The notes: generated from the sequence alone by a model not told the origin. A DNA stretch of 64,000 bases from Tricholomella constricta (GCA_013368375.1 JAACJP010000011.1:1-64000), one strand, 5' to 3'. Shown: positions 21,472-32,800, counted from the first letter of the stretch. A program made the numbers and translations.

Positions 21472-21550
21472 GAACCAGCAGGAATCGAACCCTTGCTTTG
21501 CCACATCGAGGATTTGAACGTGTCGCGCTAAACCACTAGGCCACTAGTCC
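21472..21550 (-). ncRNA. tRNA-derived sequence (pseudo-tRNA or SINE head)
   Basis: On the minus strand it starts GGACTAG and ends CTGGTTC, which can pair over 7 bp including two G-U pairs. TGGCCTAGTGG fits the A box of RNA polymerase III promoters and GGTTCGATTCC fits the B box. The 79-nt length is right for a tRNA. The D stem, anticodon stem and T stem each have mismatches, so a working tRNA is unlikely. The anticodon position would read CAA if the loop is TTCAAAT, with low confidence. It sits just inside the left end of the TIR element. Confidence 0.6.
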
Positions 21551-21619
21551 AGTTCACAACTAACAAAGGGCATGTTACATATTAGCAAAACACTGATGCA
21601 CGTGCTTGTGACGCTCACG

Positions 21620-23040
21620 CTGCACCAGTGACGACCACCACCACCACCACCCACCACCACCACCATCACCACGCCACGACAACGGCGACGACAATGACGA
21701 CAACAACGACAACAACGACAACGATAGCGATAACGACGACAACGACAGTGGTAGGAGAGGGCCGGAAAAGGGCAGACCCCAGCTGGGGGAGAGCCCCCAG
21801 GTGCGTCGACTGCGCCCACTGCCACGAGCACTGACTACCACCTGCACCAGCTTCCACACCACCAGGTCCATGAGACCACTGGATGACGACCACAATGGAT
21901 GACGGCATGACGACGACGACAACAGCACGACGACGACGACGGCACCACCACCACACCACCACCACCACCCACGACAACGGCACGACGACGAACGACGACG
22001 GCGACGGCCACGACGATGACGACAACCCCACCCGCGTTCACCACCACGATGGCCACAACGACGACGACCTCACCACTACCACCATGAAGACGACAACGAC
22101 CCCGCCACCTCACCACCACCACCACCACCACCACGATGGCCACACTACCACAACAATACCACGATGACGGCAACGGCGACCACACCACCACGCCATCACC
22201 ACACCACCATCACCACAACACCACGACGACGGCCCCACGACGACGACACGACGACGAACGGCCACGACGACGGCGATGGCACCACCACACACCTGCATCC
22301 CACCACCACCAGCACGACGGCCACCACACCACCACCCCAACAACGGCACGGCGACGGCGACGGCACCACCCCCACGACGGCGACGACCTCACTACCACCA
22401 CAACACCACCCCACAACACCACCACGACGGCCACCACACCACCACCCCAACAACGGCACGGCGACGGCGACGGCACCACCCCCACGACGGCGACGACCTC
22501 ACTACCACCACAACACCACCACCACGGCCACAACACCACCACCCCAACAACGGCACGGCGACGGCGACGGCACCACCACCACCACGACGGCGATGGCACA
22601 CCACAACCACCACGACAACCACCACGAGGACGACGACGACAACGGCGATGACGAGGACGACGACAACGACGACAACGACGAGAACTCGACGATGACAACC
22701 GCCAGCAACCCTACGGCCACGGGAACGACGACCCGCTGTGCACGATGGGAAGGATAAGCGGTAGGAGAGGGCCGCAACGAGGGCAGACCCCAGCTGGGGG
22801 AGAGCCGCCAGGTGCGTCGACTGTGCCCACCGCCACGTATCACGCTGACTACTATCTGACCATGACCACGATCACCACCACGACAGCTACCAGCGCCATC
22901 GTCACATCAACAGCTGCCGGAGCACGACGACCGCCAGCAGCCCGACGACCACCACCAGACATCGACTCCATACGACAACGACAACGGCCACACCTGTGGC
23001 CCCCGCTCCACTCGTCGTCACCCCGCTCCCGGACGCGGTC
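21620..23040. repeat. ACC/ACG/ACA triplet-rich low-complexity block
   Basis: On the plus strand the sequence is built almost wholly of CAC, ACC, ACG, ACA and GGC words, with very few T residues. This gives long but meaningless open frames on both strands. Embedded is a 100-bp direct repeat at 21751-21850 and 22761-22865 (GTAGGAGAGGGCC... to GTGCGTCGACTG...), and nearer repeats of a ~120-bp segment at about 22320-22430 and 22440-22550. No gene is supported. Confidence 0.85.
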
Positions 23041-23612
23041 GAAATACTAATGGTATGTTCATTTTTCCATAGCTTCTTCCTCCTGCCTCGACAGCGCTGA
23101 CGTGGTGCATGGTGCAGTGTCGCAATCATTGGCACGGTGGGACGAGATGACGGCACAGTCATCGGCAATGGGACGAGACGAGCTTCTCCCAGTCCCCTCG
23201 CCACGTCATCGCATGCCTGCGACTGCCCCGGCCTCAAAAGCCGTAATCGCACCAAGCGCCTTCTCGCCGTTACTTATTTTTCTATTGTAGAATAGTACCA
23301 TTATGTTTAATTGTAGTGTTCAATACAATCTTTTCCTTTTTTTTCGGTGACTTTGTAAGTTAAGGCTCGCCGGAGGGAGTCTATGGAGTCGCAAAATCTG
23401 AAAGTTCCCACACATCTATGCGGACTCCATGCGGACTCCACAAGGAATGTGGCAAAAAAAACAAGTTGCAAGTGACATCTGTAAATTTACATGGAATCCA
23501 TAAGGAGTCCATGGAGTCCTTGGAATCCACAGGGAATCCACAAGGAATCCACGGGGAATCCCTGCGGACTCCATGGACTCCATGAGGAACACCAGGGGGA
23601 GTGTAAAGTACT

Positions 23613-24195
23613 GGAACATCACCACCCTCAATTGCACAATCACCACCCTTTGTCGGATGTATGACAAATGCAGAGCAAAGCTCGTCTGTCTGGGTGCGGA
23701 TGAAGGCACACTGGAAAGGTACAAAATTCTCGACAAGAAGCATGTGAAATCGAGCACCGCCATACTGGATCCCAACACTCCGGGCTCAACTGATATCCGA
23801 AGTACCAGCCTTTCTTGGATCTGGCAAATACCTGGTCAAGCAACAGATAGTCCAGAGACTGTGCTGGAGTGTATGTCCTTTGGTGTCAACTCCGCGGAGT
23901 TGTTACTGACATGATACCAATAGTCCAACGTATTCATTTCTTAAGGGCAAGGGCACAAAAGGATCGATGGACAGAAGAATTTACTCTTGTTCAATATGAA
24001 ATGACTTGGACCACCCGATATTTCCTTCATCAGGCCCAGATCTGGATAGAGCGTGATGCGGAGGCCGCGGCTGCAGGACAACTGGGCCCGACAGCATATG
24101 CACGGCGGAAAGCGGCCATGTGGAGACAACTGGCTTGGTTGGCAGAGCAACGATTTAAAACTGTCAATAAATCATATATAGCATTGCTTCAATAG
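23613..24195 (+). pseudogene. KDZ transposase tail remnant, part 2
   Basis: It resumes the frame broken at 21187. It reads CRMYDKCRAKLVCLGADEGT and SSTAILDPN, then a TSLSWIWQIPGQ motif. After an intron (23871-23923, GTATGT...TAG, containing TCCGCGGA) it reads FLRARAQKDRWTEEF, MTWTTRYFLHQ and AYARRKAAMWRQLAWL, and stops at 24193-24195. These are the conserved blocks at the extreme C-terminus of CxC2/KDZ transposases. In gene F the corresponding tail is at 9199-9500. The catalytic core is absent from the window, so this is a 3' fragment. Confidence 0.83.
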
Positions 24196-24521
24196 AATGG
24201 ACCATGCAGTTTTGTGTCTGCGGGGTCATAACAATGTCCGCGGATATGAATCGTTAAATGTTGCCCTCTGCCTAACTATGTCCGCAGACATTGCCTTCCG
24301 CGGATGCTGATCAGGGCATCCTTTGGCATATAAATGCCTTCTAAAGCATGTGAACCTGATGCAGCGGTAAGAGATCAGCACAGGTCATGTCCGCGGACAT
24401 TGTTGCCACATGCCCTGGTCACATGACAGTGTGAAAGTCACCATTACTACATGTGGCTGTGGCAACAGCTTTTTTCTTCCCGCTATCTGATCCCTTATCG
24501 CACCTCATCCAAAGCAAATCA
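24196..24521. other. Intergenic spacer, no gene seen
   Basis: This stretch has four CCGCGG-type palindromes (for example GTCCGCGGA near 24236 and GTCCGCGGAC near 24389) and no open frame of interest. It would hold the promoter of the gene starting at 24522. The motif density is as high as in the coding parts of this block. Confidence 0.5.
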
Positions 24522-26228
24522 ATGACTTCCTCCGCGCTGCACTGGATTGATTCCGAGAGCTTTTTGCTTCCGATGTCGGGCGGGGCCGCAGTTCACCTCC
24601 AGGAGGTGCTTTACTACTGTGAATCCCGCTTACGTGTTGCCTTGGTGAAGTTTGCAGGTGTGCACAATGCGGAGGTCCGGGCTTCAATGCAAGTGTGCTT
24701 GGCCGCGGAGGTGGTACGTTGCTGACTTAGCCATCTTCTGGATCAATGACTTATTTCACTACAGGACTTTGCAATGATATTCGTCGGCGCTGCAACAAGC
24801 ATGATGATATCGTGCGAAATTCCCAATATCCTTCGGCTTCTCGCTTCCCATTTCCATGGGCAGCTTGAGCCTCAAAGCCCACTCGTCCTTTCCGATTCAC
24901 TGATTCTCGCGTTGGACGGCTCCATTCCGCTTGAGCACCCCGCGGCCGCTGTCTCCGAGTACGCCTGTGATTGGTGGCACGAGCACGAAGACAACAAGCC
25001 CCGTGAACCACTCAGTCATGACACGTTGGAGGAGTGCCTTGTCCTTCACCGCTTCAAGCGGCAGCAAGCGCCACCACTCTGGGTTCCGCAGACGAGAGCA
25101 ACTCCGCAAGCCCTGCAACAGTGTCGGACTTGGGTCCAGGGCTTTGAAACAATTTATGAAGCTCAAGCCTATCAGACCGCCCGCCGTGCCTCGGCATTCC
25201 ACACGATTTTTGAGGCAGCGATGCAACAGGCCACGGGGTCCGCGGGATCCGCGGGATCCACAAGGGATGACACAGAAATGAGCCCCCATGAACTCTTCAA
25301 AATCTTTGATCTGGAGGCGATGGAGGGACCACTCGCGTCAGACTTTGGTGGGGAGCTGCCATCAGGGAAGGACATGGGAGAGGAATCAGACGAGGAGTTG
25401 GGCGTGAGCTCTGACACCCCTGCGAGGTATGACCTGCTCGGAAGTGACATCCACCAGCCCAGGGAGCTGCTGCCTCATGAGTTTCCTAATCACTTCCGCA
25501 GGCCGCCACTCCGAGGTGACAATGTGGAGTATAAAAGCTACTACCAGCGGCACTTGGCACAGCATGATGAAGGGTCTGACAGCGACCCCGCAGATGCGGA
25601 CCCCACGGGAATTATATCGCCAGATTATGTCCCCTCTGAGGAGGATGAGGACGAGCCCATGGCTGCGGATCCGGACCCCGCAGACATTGAAGGTAAGAAC
25701 AGTGATTCTTATCATTTGTACTGCATTCAACCTTTTGCAAGGCCGACCTGCACCCCGTTACGTTTCGCCAGAATATGTTCCTTCTGAGAGTGAGGATTCT
25801 GAGGATGAGGACGAGCCCATGTGTGAGTTTTATTACTTATACTCGTATATACTTACCTTTCACCATTTTTGTAGGTCAATCAAATGAAGACCCCGATATG
25901 GTGTTCTCTGATGAGGAGGGCCCCGCGGAGGACACCCCCGCTGTCCAAGGACCCGAGATTGAGTTTTCTGATGAGGACAGCTCTGCAGAGGACGCCCCCG
26001 CTCTCCTCGAAGATCCAGATATTGTGTTTTCTGATGAAGACAGCCCCGCGGAGCAACAAGACACCACAATGGAAGTGCTTTCCCTTTCCGATGACTCAGG
26101 TGAGGAAGAGTTTAGGGTCAGGAGGAGACACAGGAGACCACCCATTGAAATGCTTGAAGGCTTATTGCAGTTTTCAGACAGTGAAATCAATGAGGAGCTT
26201 GCAATTCCAGTACCCCGCGGACAATACA
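24522..26228 (+). CDS. Unrecognised acidic protein with YVPSE motifs, cut by an LTR
   Basis: Exons 24522-24713, 24765-25692, 25742-25822 and 25875-26228 join in phase. The first half is mixed alpha-helical (CDWWHEHEDNKP, LVLHRFKRQQAPPLW). The second half is very acidic. Exon 2 contains SPDYVPSEEDEDEP close to its donor, and exon 3 contains SPEYVPSESEDSEDEDEP directly before its donor. Exon 4 has three VFSDE/EFSDE repeats. The frame enters the LTR of element C at 26229 and loses its proper C-terminus. The YVPSEED-before-intron arrangement is shared with the gene at 16730-18703. No function is recognised. Confidence 0.65.
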
Positions 26229-26721
26229 TGTCAGGGGAACTCTCGTTCACGCTCTCCGACGCTCACAGATCGTTCCCCGACTCACGTATTCGCCCCCGAC
26301 CGACCGATCGCGATCCTGACCCGACGCTCCGACCCAAGCGTCGGTGTACATACTTACTCACTTCCTGTCGCTTCCCCTCACTCCCCGCGCGCGCCCGACG
26401 CCGATCCCGACCGCCCGACATCCCGACGTCGGCTGCCCCGCCTCGTGCCCGTACCCTGGGCCACGAGGATCGGACAGTGTCGGGAACGTGTCCATACACG
26501 CGCCGCACACCATTCGTTATTATTACATGTACAGTACACTCTGGAGGACCGGCCCTCACGTCCTACACTCGTATATAGTCGGCCCCCTGGCATTTGGGAA
26601 TCCTTTACACTATTCTCTTCGGATTCCCCCTTGCCAGGTAAGCCTTACTTACCTTCGTTACTGTACATCAGTATAACTTCGGATTCCCCCTTGCCAGTGT
26701 GATAGCGCTCCACTGTAAGGG
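26229..26721 (+). repeat. 5' LTR of element C, main part
   Basis: It begins TGTCAGGGG, and its last bases lie on the far side of element B at 37253-37263 (TTGCCCTAACA). TGTCAGGG and CCCTAACA form the usual short inverted termini. A 25-bp direct repeat (CTTCGGATTCCCCCTTGCCAG) occurs twice, at about 26617 and 26678. Together the two parts give an LTR of about 504 bp. It disrupts the gene at 24522. The 3' LTR is not in the window. Confidence 0.72.
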
Positions 26722-26955
26722 TGTAACGGTTGTACGGGGTTGGGGGATCCTTGCGAGACACCAGACACGTTAAGCTAGACCAATCTGTGGGATTCTGCTA
26801 AGTACGTGTACAGGGTGAAGGTGCAAAGGATTATCTAAGCATAAACTGTACAGGACATTTATATACGCATAACAAAGATGGTCGTGCATTACCAGAAGGT
26901 AATGCCAAACAGGTTGCGTCTCAATATAGACGTATTGTAACGCGCCGTCGTTACA
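26722..26955 (-). repeat. 3' LTR of chromovirus B
   Basis: On the plus strand it runs from TGTAACGG to CGTTACA. Internal hairpins include GCATTACC/GGTAATGC (8 bp) and TGTAACG/CGTTACA (7 bp). On the minus strand TATATAAATG is a plausible TATA box. It is flanked on the right by the polypurine tract, as a 3' LTR of a minus-strand element should be. Confidence 0.94.
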
Positions 26956-27109
26956 CACCCCCCTTTGAGATCAATGTATGATCTCAGCAGATGGATGTGC
27001 ATGGTTATTATTATAAATACAAAGCGTGAGTATACAACTCCCACTTAATTAGGGATCGTGTATGTATTTCGACGACTACCATGACTGTGGCGTACACTCG
27101 ACATTGTCG

Positions 27110-29758
27110 TTAAGCCTTGTCTACGACATCCATCGCATGGTCGTCAGAAGCGTTAGCCTCTGGTAGAAGGACCAGTGGTGCAGATAAATTAGGTGGAGCA
27201 GAGGGCGCTGGCGATGTAGTGGACTCGATAGTTGGAGGCGGCGGACCTTCCAATGTGGGCGGTGGCGCAGATGGGTCAGTGGTATCGTTAAACACCAGAT
27301 CGCCATCGTAGAGTACAGTAGCTTCGCGGTCACATCCAGTGATGAACTTCATCGACGTGATGTCGTATCCTACGGGGTGTAGGCCGCGAGCATGCGCAGT
27401 GTCCAGTCCTCGCTCTTTCTCGCAGTCGAGTAGTACGTGGAGTCTAGCGATATCATCGCGGGTCGGCTGTCGCCACCCATCCCATTGAGGAATGGCCGGG
27501 GGTATCCCGTAACGACATAGCCGAACAAGTCGGTCGTCGTCCACATTGTCGTATAGTGTACGATCAATTGTGGTTCCCGTATAATGCGCATCCAAGTAGT
27601 GGAGGCCGTAGGGATAGGCGTGATCAATCCAAGCGACGGGTAGTCGATTGGCAAGAAGAGTACGGATTACGTCCGTTTCGGTTAAGTTGGCGGCATGCTC
27701 CTCAGGAAGAGCTAAGCGACCAAGGCTTGCCGTAGAAGGTAAGTGGTCGGGGATGCGATCCAATGGGTGAATGGCATTCCACGAGTCCACCGCTTCTCGA
27801 TAGAGGTTCGGTCGAGCAATGATCATGGCGTATAGGCGCATGAACGCGACTCGAGATGCGGCTCGGGTAGGGCTCATGGCACGACCAAGGGTGTACCCGA
27901 CCACAGTGCGGAAGTGGATCGAGAAATTGTAGTCGATCACTAGACCGCTGTATACGTTGTCTAGGCCTGGCCTTCCGTGGTGTACAATATATTGTCCCCA
28001 CACGTTGAAGTCCAGGGCTTGCGATACCGATGGTATGGGTAAACCCGCACCTCGGGTTCGAGGGTTGCGCGCTGAAGTGGACAATACTCCAGCAGGCGGT
28101 GGTAACACAGGTCGTGTCCACGCAGCGTCATCGCGTATCGATGGTTTGTGAGCCGGATCGAAGTATTCTCGTTGAAGGATAAACTTCATAGTCCGGTCTC
28201 TGTGGGGTTCGGCGTATCGTGAAGCGATACGATAGAAGTCCCAGAGTAGGTAGTGGGCTTCCACACGGTCGGTATCCATGTTGAAGTTATCGTCACGGAA
28301 CTGAACCAGATTGCGGATGTCTCGAGGGGACATAGGGAACCCGCGAGGTGCACACTTGTACAAAGGTGAACCTGTCGCATTGAATGCGGTTTTGTGTTCA
28401 TGTTCGTATTCTAGAGCGCGACTAGCGCTCTGAGAGGCAAACACCGTATTACTGTACGGTGACCAGTACAGGCGTCGGTGAAGTAGTCCACCAAACGCGT
28501 TGTGGCGTTCGGGAGTACCATTGATGTGTAGTACGCCAATAGTATCTGGAATGTGTCCGACGAATGTCTCGAAGTTATACTTCAAGCGTTCGTTGGCTTC
28601 TCGGTCTGCAGCAAGGCGGTCGCGGCGGACTGAGGTGTTGTGCTTCATTCGTAAGCTACGCTCGTCGGCGGTTTCGCTTGCTGGTTCCTCCTTCAGCGTA
28701 CCGATGGTAGAGGGCTCTACAGTCTCTTGCATCGGTTCATCGGCAGGCGAGCTAGCGTCGACCAATCGTACATCGTCGACGGGCATCTGCTCAGGCACCG
28801 CAAAGGCCTGACGTATCGTAAGCACAATACGTCCAGCATCAATGTGCGGAGGTACGCCAAGAGGAAAGGGTACCTCGATAGTGGGGATCACTAGAGGTAC
28901 TTTGGCGGCGCTTGTGGGCGCAGATCCTATTTCTTGCGCTGGCGCCGTGGACTGCACCGATGTGGGTGCGGTCTGAGGACCCTGCGTCCGACTACGCTTG
29001 TCGGTATAAGGCATCGCGTTCGGCGATGCAGGGCGCTTATGTAGCGCGCGTTGCAGCTCCTCGGTGATGTGGCATTTAGCCATAGTTTGCTGGTCAACTT
29101 CTCGTTGAAGGCGGTCAATGGTGTCGAGTAGTTGTCCTATCACGACCCTTGCCATTCCATCATGGATAAAGTCGACTACAAAGTCGGGTGCTACTCCGAC
29201 GGTCTCGAGGCGGTTGAATATACTGTCTGGGTTCGTTCCCATATTAGCATGTGGTGCGTTGCGTGGCGCAGCATGCGTACCTCGAGTATTTCCGTGAGAG
29301 TTCGAGGGATTTCCTTCCTTCTCTTCGACGGCTCGTTCACCCCCCTTTGGGCGGTGTGGTTTGTTACCACCACGCTGTTGTGAGGGGCGTCCCATCTCGA
29401 CGCTTCTGTTCTTAGCATCAGGCAGCTGTCCAGGCTCGAGTTGCCCTGCTCCATGTCCATCGACATCCATTGGAGCGTGCAGGCGCTCAACGGCGGGTCC
29501 AGGAGCAGGCGTCTCGCCTGTGGTGGAAGGATTCTGTCCTTCGAATGGCTGATAGCTCGGTACCATTGTTGGCTGGTATGCTATCGATCCAAACAACAGT
29601 GGAGACTGTGCTTGGTTTTGCGGTTGCGTAGTTTGTTGCGCATGTTGTACGCGAGGTGAATTACTCGTAGCGCTGCGGTTATTGCGACCGCAGCGTCCAC
29701 GCGTTCCTCCCCCTCTTGAGTTTCCTCGAAAACTCAGTGATTCTTGTCCAGACGACAT
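27110..29758 (-). CDS. Third ORF of chromovirus B, 882 residues, function unknown
   Basis: An intact ORF from ATG 29758 to a stop at 27110, 142 bp downstream of the pol stop. The N-terminal 170 residues are Gln/Gly/Pro-rich. A helical block (FNRLETVGVAPDF, DFIHDGMARVVIGQLLD) is followed by a variable linker and a conserved globular half with IGVLHINGTPERHNAF, CAPRGFPMSPRD, YGLHYLD, NVDDDR and PPAIPQWDGW. The tail is Pro/Ser/Thr-rich. The order and motifs match the third ORF of element A although the sequences are widely diverged, so the protein has been kept under selection in both lineages. There is no signal peptide, membrane segment or zinc knuckle. It is not an envelope protein by any sign I can see. 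A second capsid-like, RNA-binding or host-interaction protein are all possible. Confidence 0.85.
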   Translation of the reverse strand: MSSGQESLSFRGNSRGGGTRGRCGRNNRSATSNSPRVQHAQQTTQPQNQAQSPLLFGSIAYQPTMVPSYQPFEGQNPSTTGETPAPGPAVERLHAPMDVDGHGAGQLEPGQLPDAKNRSVEMGRPSQQRGGNKPHRPKGGERAVEEKEGNPSNSHGNTRGTHAAPRNAPHANMGTNPDSIFNRLETVGVAPDFVVDFIHDGMARVVIGQLLDTIDRLQREVDQQTMAKCHITEELQRALHKRPASPNAMPYTDKRSRTQGPQTAPTSVQSTAPAQEIGSAPTSAAKVPLVIPTIEVPFPLGVPPHIDAGRIVLTIRQAFAVPEQMPVDDVRLVDASSPADEPMQETVEPSTIGTLKEEPASETADERSLRMKHNTSVRRDRLAADREANERLKYNFETFVGHIPDTIGVLHINGTPERHNAFGGLLHRRLYWSPYSNTVFASQSASRALEYEHEHKTAFNATGSPLYKCAPRGFPMSPRDIRNLVQFRDDNFNMDTDRVEAHYLLWDFYRIASRYAEPHRDRTMKFILQREYFDPAHKPSIRDDAAWTRPVLPPPAGVLSTSARNPRTRGAGLPIPSVSQALDFNVWGQYIVHHGRPGLDNVYSGLVIDYNFSIHFRTVVGYTLGRAMSPTRAASRVAFMRLYAMIIARPNLYREAVDSWNAIHPLDRIPDHLPSTASLGRLALPEEHAANLTETDVIRTLLANRLPVAWIDHAYPYGLHYLDAHYTGTTIDRTLYDNVDDDRLVRLCRYGIPPAIPQWDGWRQPTRDDIARLHVLLDCEKERGLDTAHARGLHPVGYDITSMKFITGCDREATVLYDGDLVFNDTTDPSAPPPTLEGPPPPTIESTTSPAPSAPPNLSAPLVLLPEANASDDHAMDVVDKA

Positions 29759-29899
29759 TAGGTGCGATTTCTAGTGATAGTGGTAGTGCACAAGGGGGCA
29801 GAGAGAAAATTTTTCGCTCCCCCGATCGGAGCTCCACTCGATCGAAGTGATCGAGTCCAGCCACGCTGTGGCTGTGTGGTGCACATTGCATGCCACACC

Positions 29900-32800
29900 T
29901 CAGCGCAGCTTTGCGAGCTGCGATATACGCTTCACCCCCTGGAGCTCGAGGTATCTATCGAGAGCTGCCAGGGATTCGCAGTGCTCACGCGGCTCCCACA
30001 TAGTGTCCCCCAGGGACCATCGAACTTGAAATTCAATGGCGCCCTCGGACCACCTATGTCCTAGAACCTCCTCGACGAACCACTCGTGGTCGTCTGGTGC
30101 ACCAAAGTCGTAAGGCTCTGGGTGCGCTCGATTCGGGAACAGTGCGTCCTCCGTAGCGTAATACGGTCTCAGCACGGACACATGAAACTTCGCGTGTAAG
30201 CGGCGCTGCTGAAGCGCGGAAGGCAGTTCCAACGTATAATTTGACGTTTCTGGCTCTGCCTTCAAGACACGATAAGGCCCCACGAACTTGGGACACAACT
30301 TGCGTGCTCTACCCTTTGGAAGATTCAAATTCTTCGTAGATAGGTAAACTAAATCACCAGTGCTAATCTTAGGATCATCACTCCGGCGTTTATTCGCATT
30401 CAGCGCTTGGAATACGCGGGCCTCGATAATAGCATCGTGGGCTTCCGCGAGATTCGAAAGGGCTTGTTCTGCGAACTGGCGAATACCCCGAGGAATCACA
30501 TTATCACTGCGAATTTCCTTGATCATAGAGGGCATATATCCGCTGTTGAGTTCGAATGGCGCGTATTTGGTTGTCTCCGATATACTCGCATTCAGTGCAA
30601 ACTCGGTCATATCTACGCGATCGACCCAATCTTTCTGGTTGTGGCGCACCACAGTACGGAATATTTGTCCGATACTGCGGTTTGCACGCTCAGTCTGGCC
30701 ATCCGTTTGAGGATGAAACGATGTGGACATGAGCAGTTTCGATCCAAGGATCTTGTGAAGTTCTCGCCACCATTTGGAGGTGAACTTCGAGTCCCTATCG
30801 CTCACGATGGAACTAGGAAGACCATGCAGACGAACAATCTCGCGCATGTATATCCAGGACAATTCCGACGCGGTCATGCGCGTATGTACTGGAATTAAAT
30901 GCACCATGCTCGTCATGCGGCACATAATAACCCACAGGTAATTATAGCCTTTTGATTCAGGGAACGGGCCTATAAAGTCCGTTCCAATGGAGTCCCATGG
31001 TTTAATGGGCACTGGTAGCGAATGTATTTTGCCAGCAGGTTTTTGATTCAAACCCTTGGCTCGCTGACATGACTCACAAGTTTGACAGAACTTGCGAACT
31101 TCTGCGGTAATGGTGGGCCACCAGTACCAGCGTCGGAGGTATTCCGTGGTACGCTGGGCTCCAAAGTGTCCAACGGACGTATGTGCTTGTTCTATGAGTT
31201 GAGTGATCAATTTACGATCACGAGGAACACATAGAACTTCTACGCCGGCTGGATTCGTTGTCCAAATTAACGCATCTCGGTGTGTAAAATGCGTGAATTC
31301 ACCGGGTTTGTCCATTATTACCGTGAACAATTTATCGGTTTTGTAACCTTTCCGTACTACTTCCAGGAATGAAGCATCGCCATTCCGTGGGTGTGGGTCT
31401 GGACGCAGCGCAGGTGCGGGCTGTTGAAACAATGCCTCGCCCAACGTTTGTTCGCGTTCTGAAGGAGCCCCATCCGGTTGTTGACCGGTCGAGGATTCAG
31501 ACTGTACGGTAGGTTGCTGAAACTCTTCCAGTATGGCGGCTTCGATTTCTCGATCCTCACGCCGTTCCTGGAGGCGGCGACTACGCCTCACTTCCACGTC
31601 CTGCATGGCTCGAATTTCAATAACTCGTTCAGCCACTTCTTGCAGTCGTGAAGGTGGGAGATCCTCTCCGTCTGGATCTATTCGCGCGTCAGCGCGTACA
31701 TAGTCGTTGACGCTCTGCACCTCATTAGGTGCATCTCCTTCAAAGTAGCGGGATAAGCAATCAGCTACTTTGTTCAGTTCTCCTTTTACATATGTAATGT
31801 CAAAGGTGAACCGAGACATATAATCGTTCCAGCGTCGTTGACGCGGTGACAGATTTACTTGAGTTTTGAAGAACTCTAGCGCTTTATGGTCTGTGATTAC
31901 ATGGATATTGTAACCAACCAATTTATCTTCCCATTTTAATAGGGCTTCTAGAATCGCAAGAGTTTCGAGCTCGTGTACAGCATAATTTTGCTGAGCGCTC
32001 GTGAACTTCTTCGACATGAACCCAGCGGGCCGACATGTCTGCCAAGTGGGTCCTTGGCCGTACATGGCTCCGACGCCGGTCTTCGAGGCATCGCATATAA
32101 GCCATATAGGGTCTTTATTCTTAACGTCTATAGGCTGTATGACTGGTGTCCTACAACATATTTGTTTTATCATTTGAAAACACCGATCATGGATCGGTCT
32201 CCAATGAAACGGCAACCCGTTTTGCGTCATGGACATGAGGGGTCCCGTATACGCAGTAATATCAGGTAGGAAGTTACCCAAGTAATTTACTAGTCCGACG
32301 AACCGCTGAATATCATTATATGATTGCGGTGTTCGCCATTCGCGTATGCGGCTTAGTTTATCGACATCAGGGTGTATACCGCGATCATCGATAATGTGTC
32401 CAAGGCAATCAACGCGTTCAGCGTATAATTCGCATTTCTTCCATTTCAGATACAAAGAAGCAGCTCTGAGTCTCTCGAATACTATTCGTAGGTGTTTCTC
32501 ATGCTCTTCTATCGATTCCGAAAAGATAAAGATATCATCCAGGTAGACATGCATGAATCTACCAATCAAGTCTCGAAAGGTTGACGTCATGAGTCTCTGG
32601 AATGTGGCAGGTGCGTTGCAGTCACCTATCTGCATTATATTGCTGACATAGGTGCCGGCGATAGTCGCAAAGGCTGTTTTATGTACATCCTCTGGTCGTA
32701 TACGCACTTGCTCATAGGCGTCGGTTAGATCAATTTTTGATCTAATCTTCGCCCGCGCCACATCTTCCCGAATAATTTCTTGATTGGGTAGTGGCGTCAC

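Larger units (their letters stand above)
21188..23612. mobile_element. 2.4-kb TIR element with 9-bp target duplication
   Basis: The ends are AGGACTTTACACTCCCCCTGG on the left (from 21189) and the inverted AGTACTTTACACTCCCCC on the right (ending 23612). GGAACATCA is duplicated at 21179-21187 and 23613-23621. For about 230 bp inside each end there are many copies of GGANTCCATGGA-like words in inverted arrangement. The interior holds a tRNA-like segment, an A/C/G-only triplet-rich block and a 100-bp direct repeat. No transposase gene is present, so it would be non-autonomous. The 9-bp duplication would fit a Mutator-like element, but the superfamily is not established. Confidence 0.82.

Noticed and set aside
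21620..23040. Long open frames on both strands encoding poly-Thr/His or poly-Val/Trp proteins
   Set aside because: They arise because the DNA is made of A/C/G triplets almost without T, so stops are rare in every frame. No start context, introns or conserved motif supports a gene.
27110..29758. Envelope protein in the third ORF
   Set aside because: There is no signal peptide, fusion peptide, transmembrane helix or cysteine pattern; the N-terminus is low-complexity and hydrophilic.
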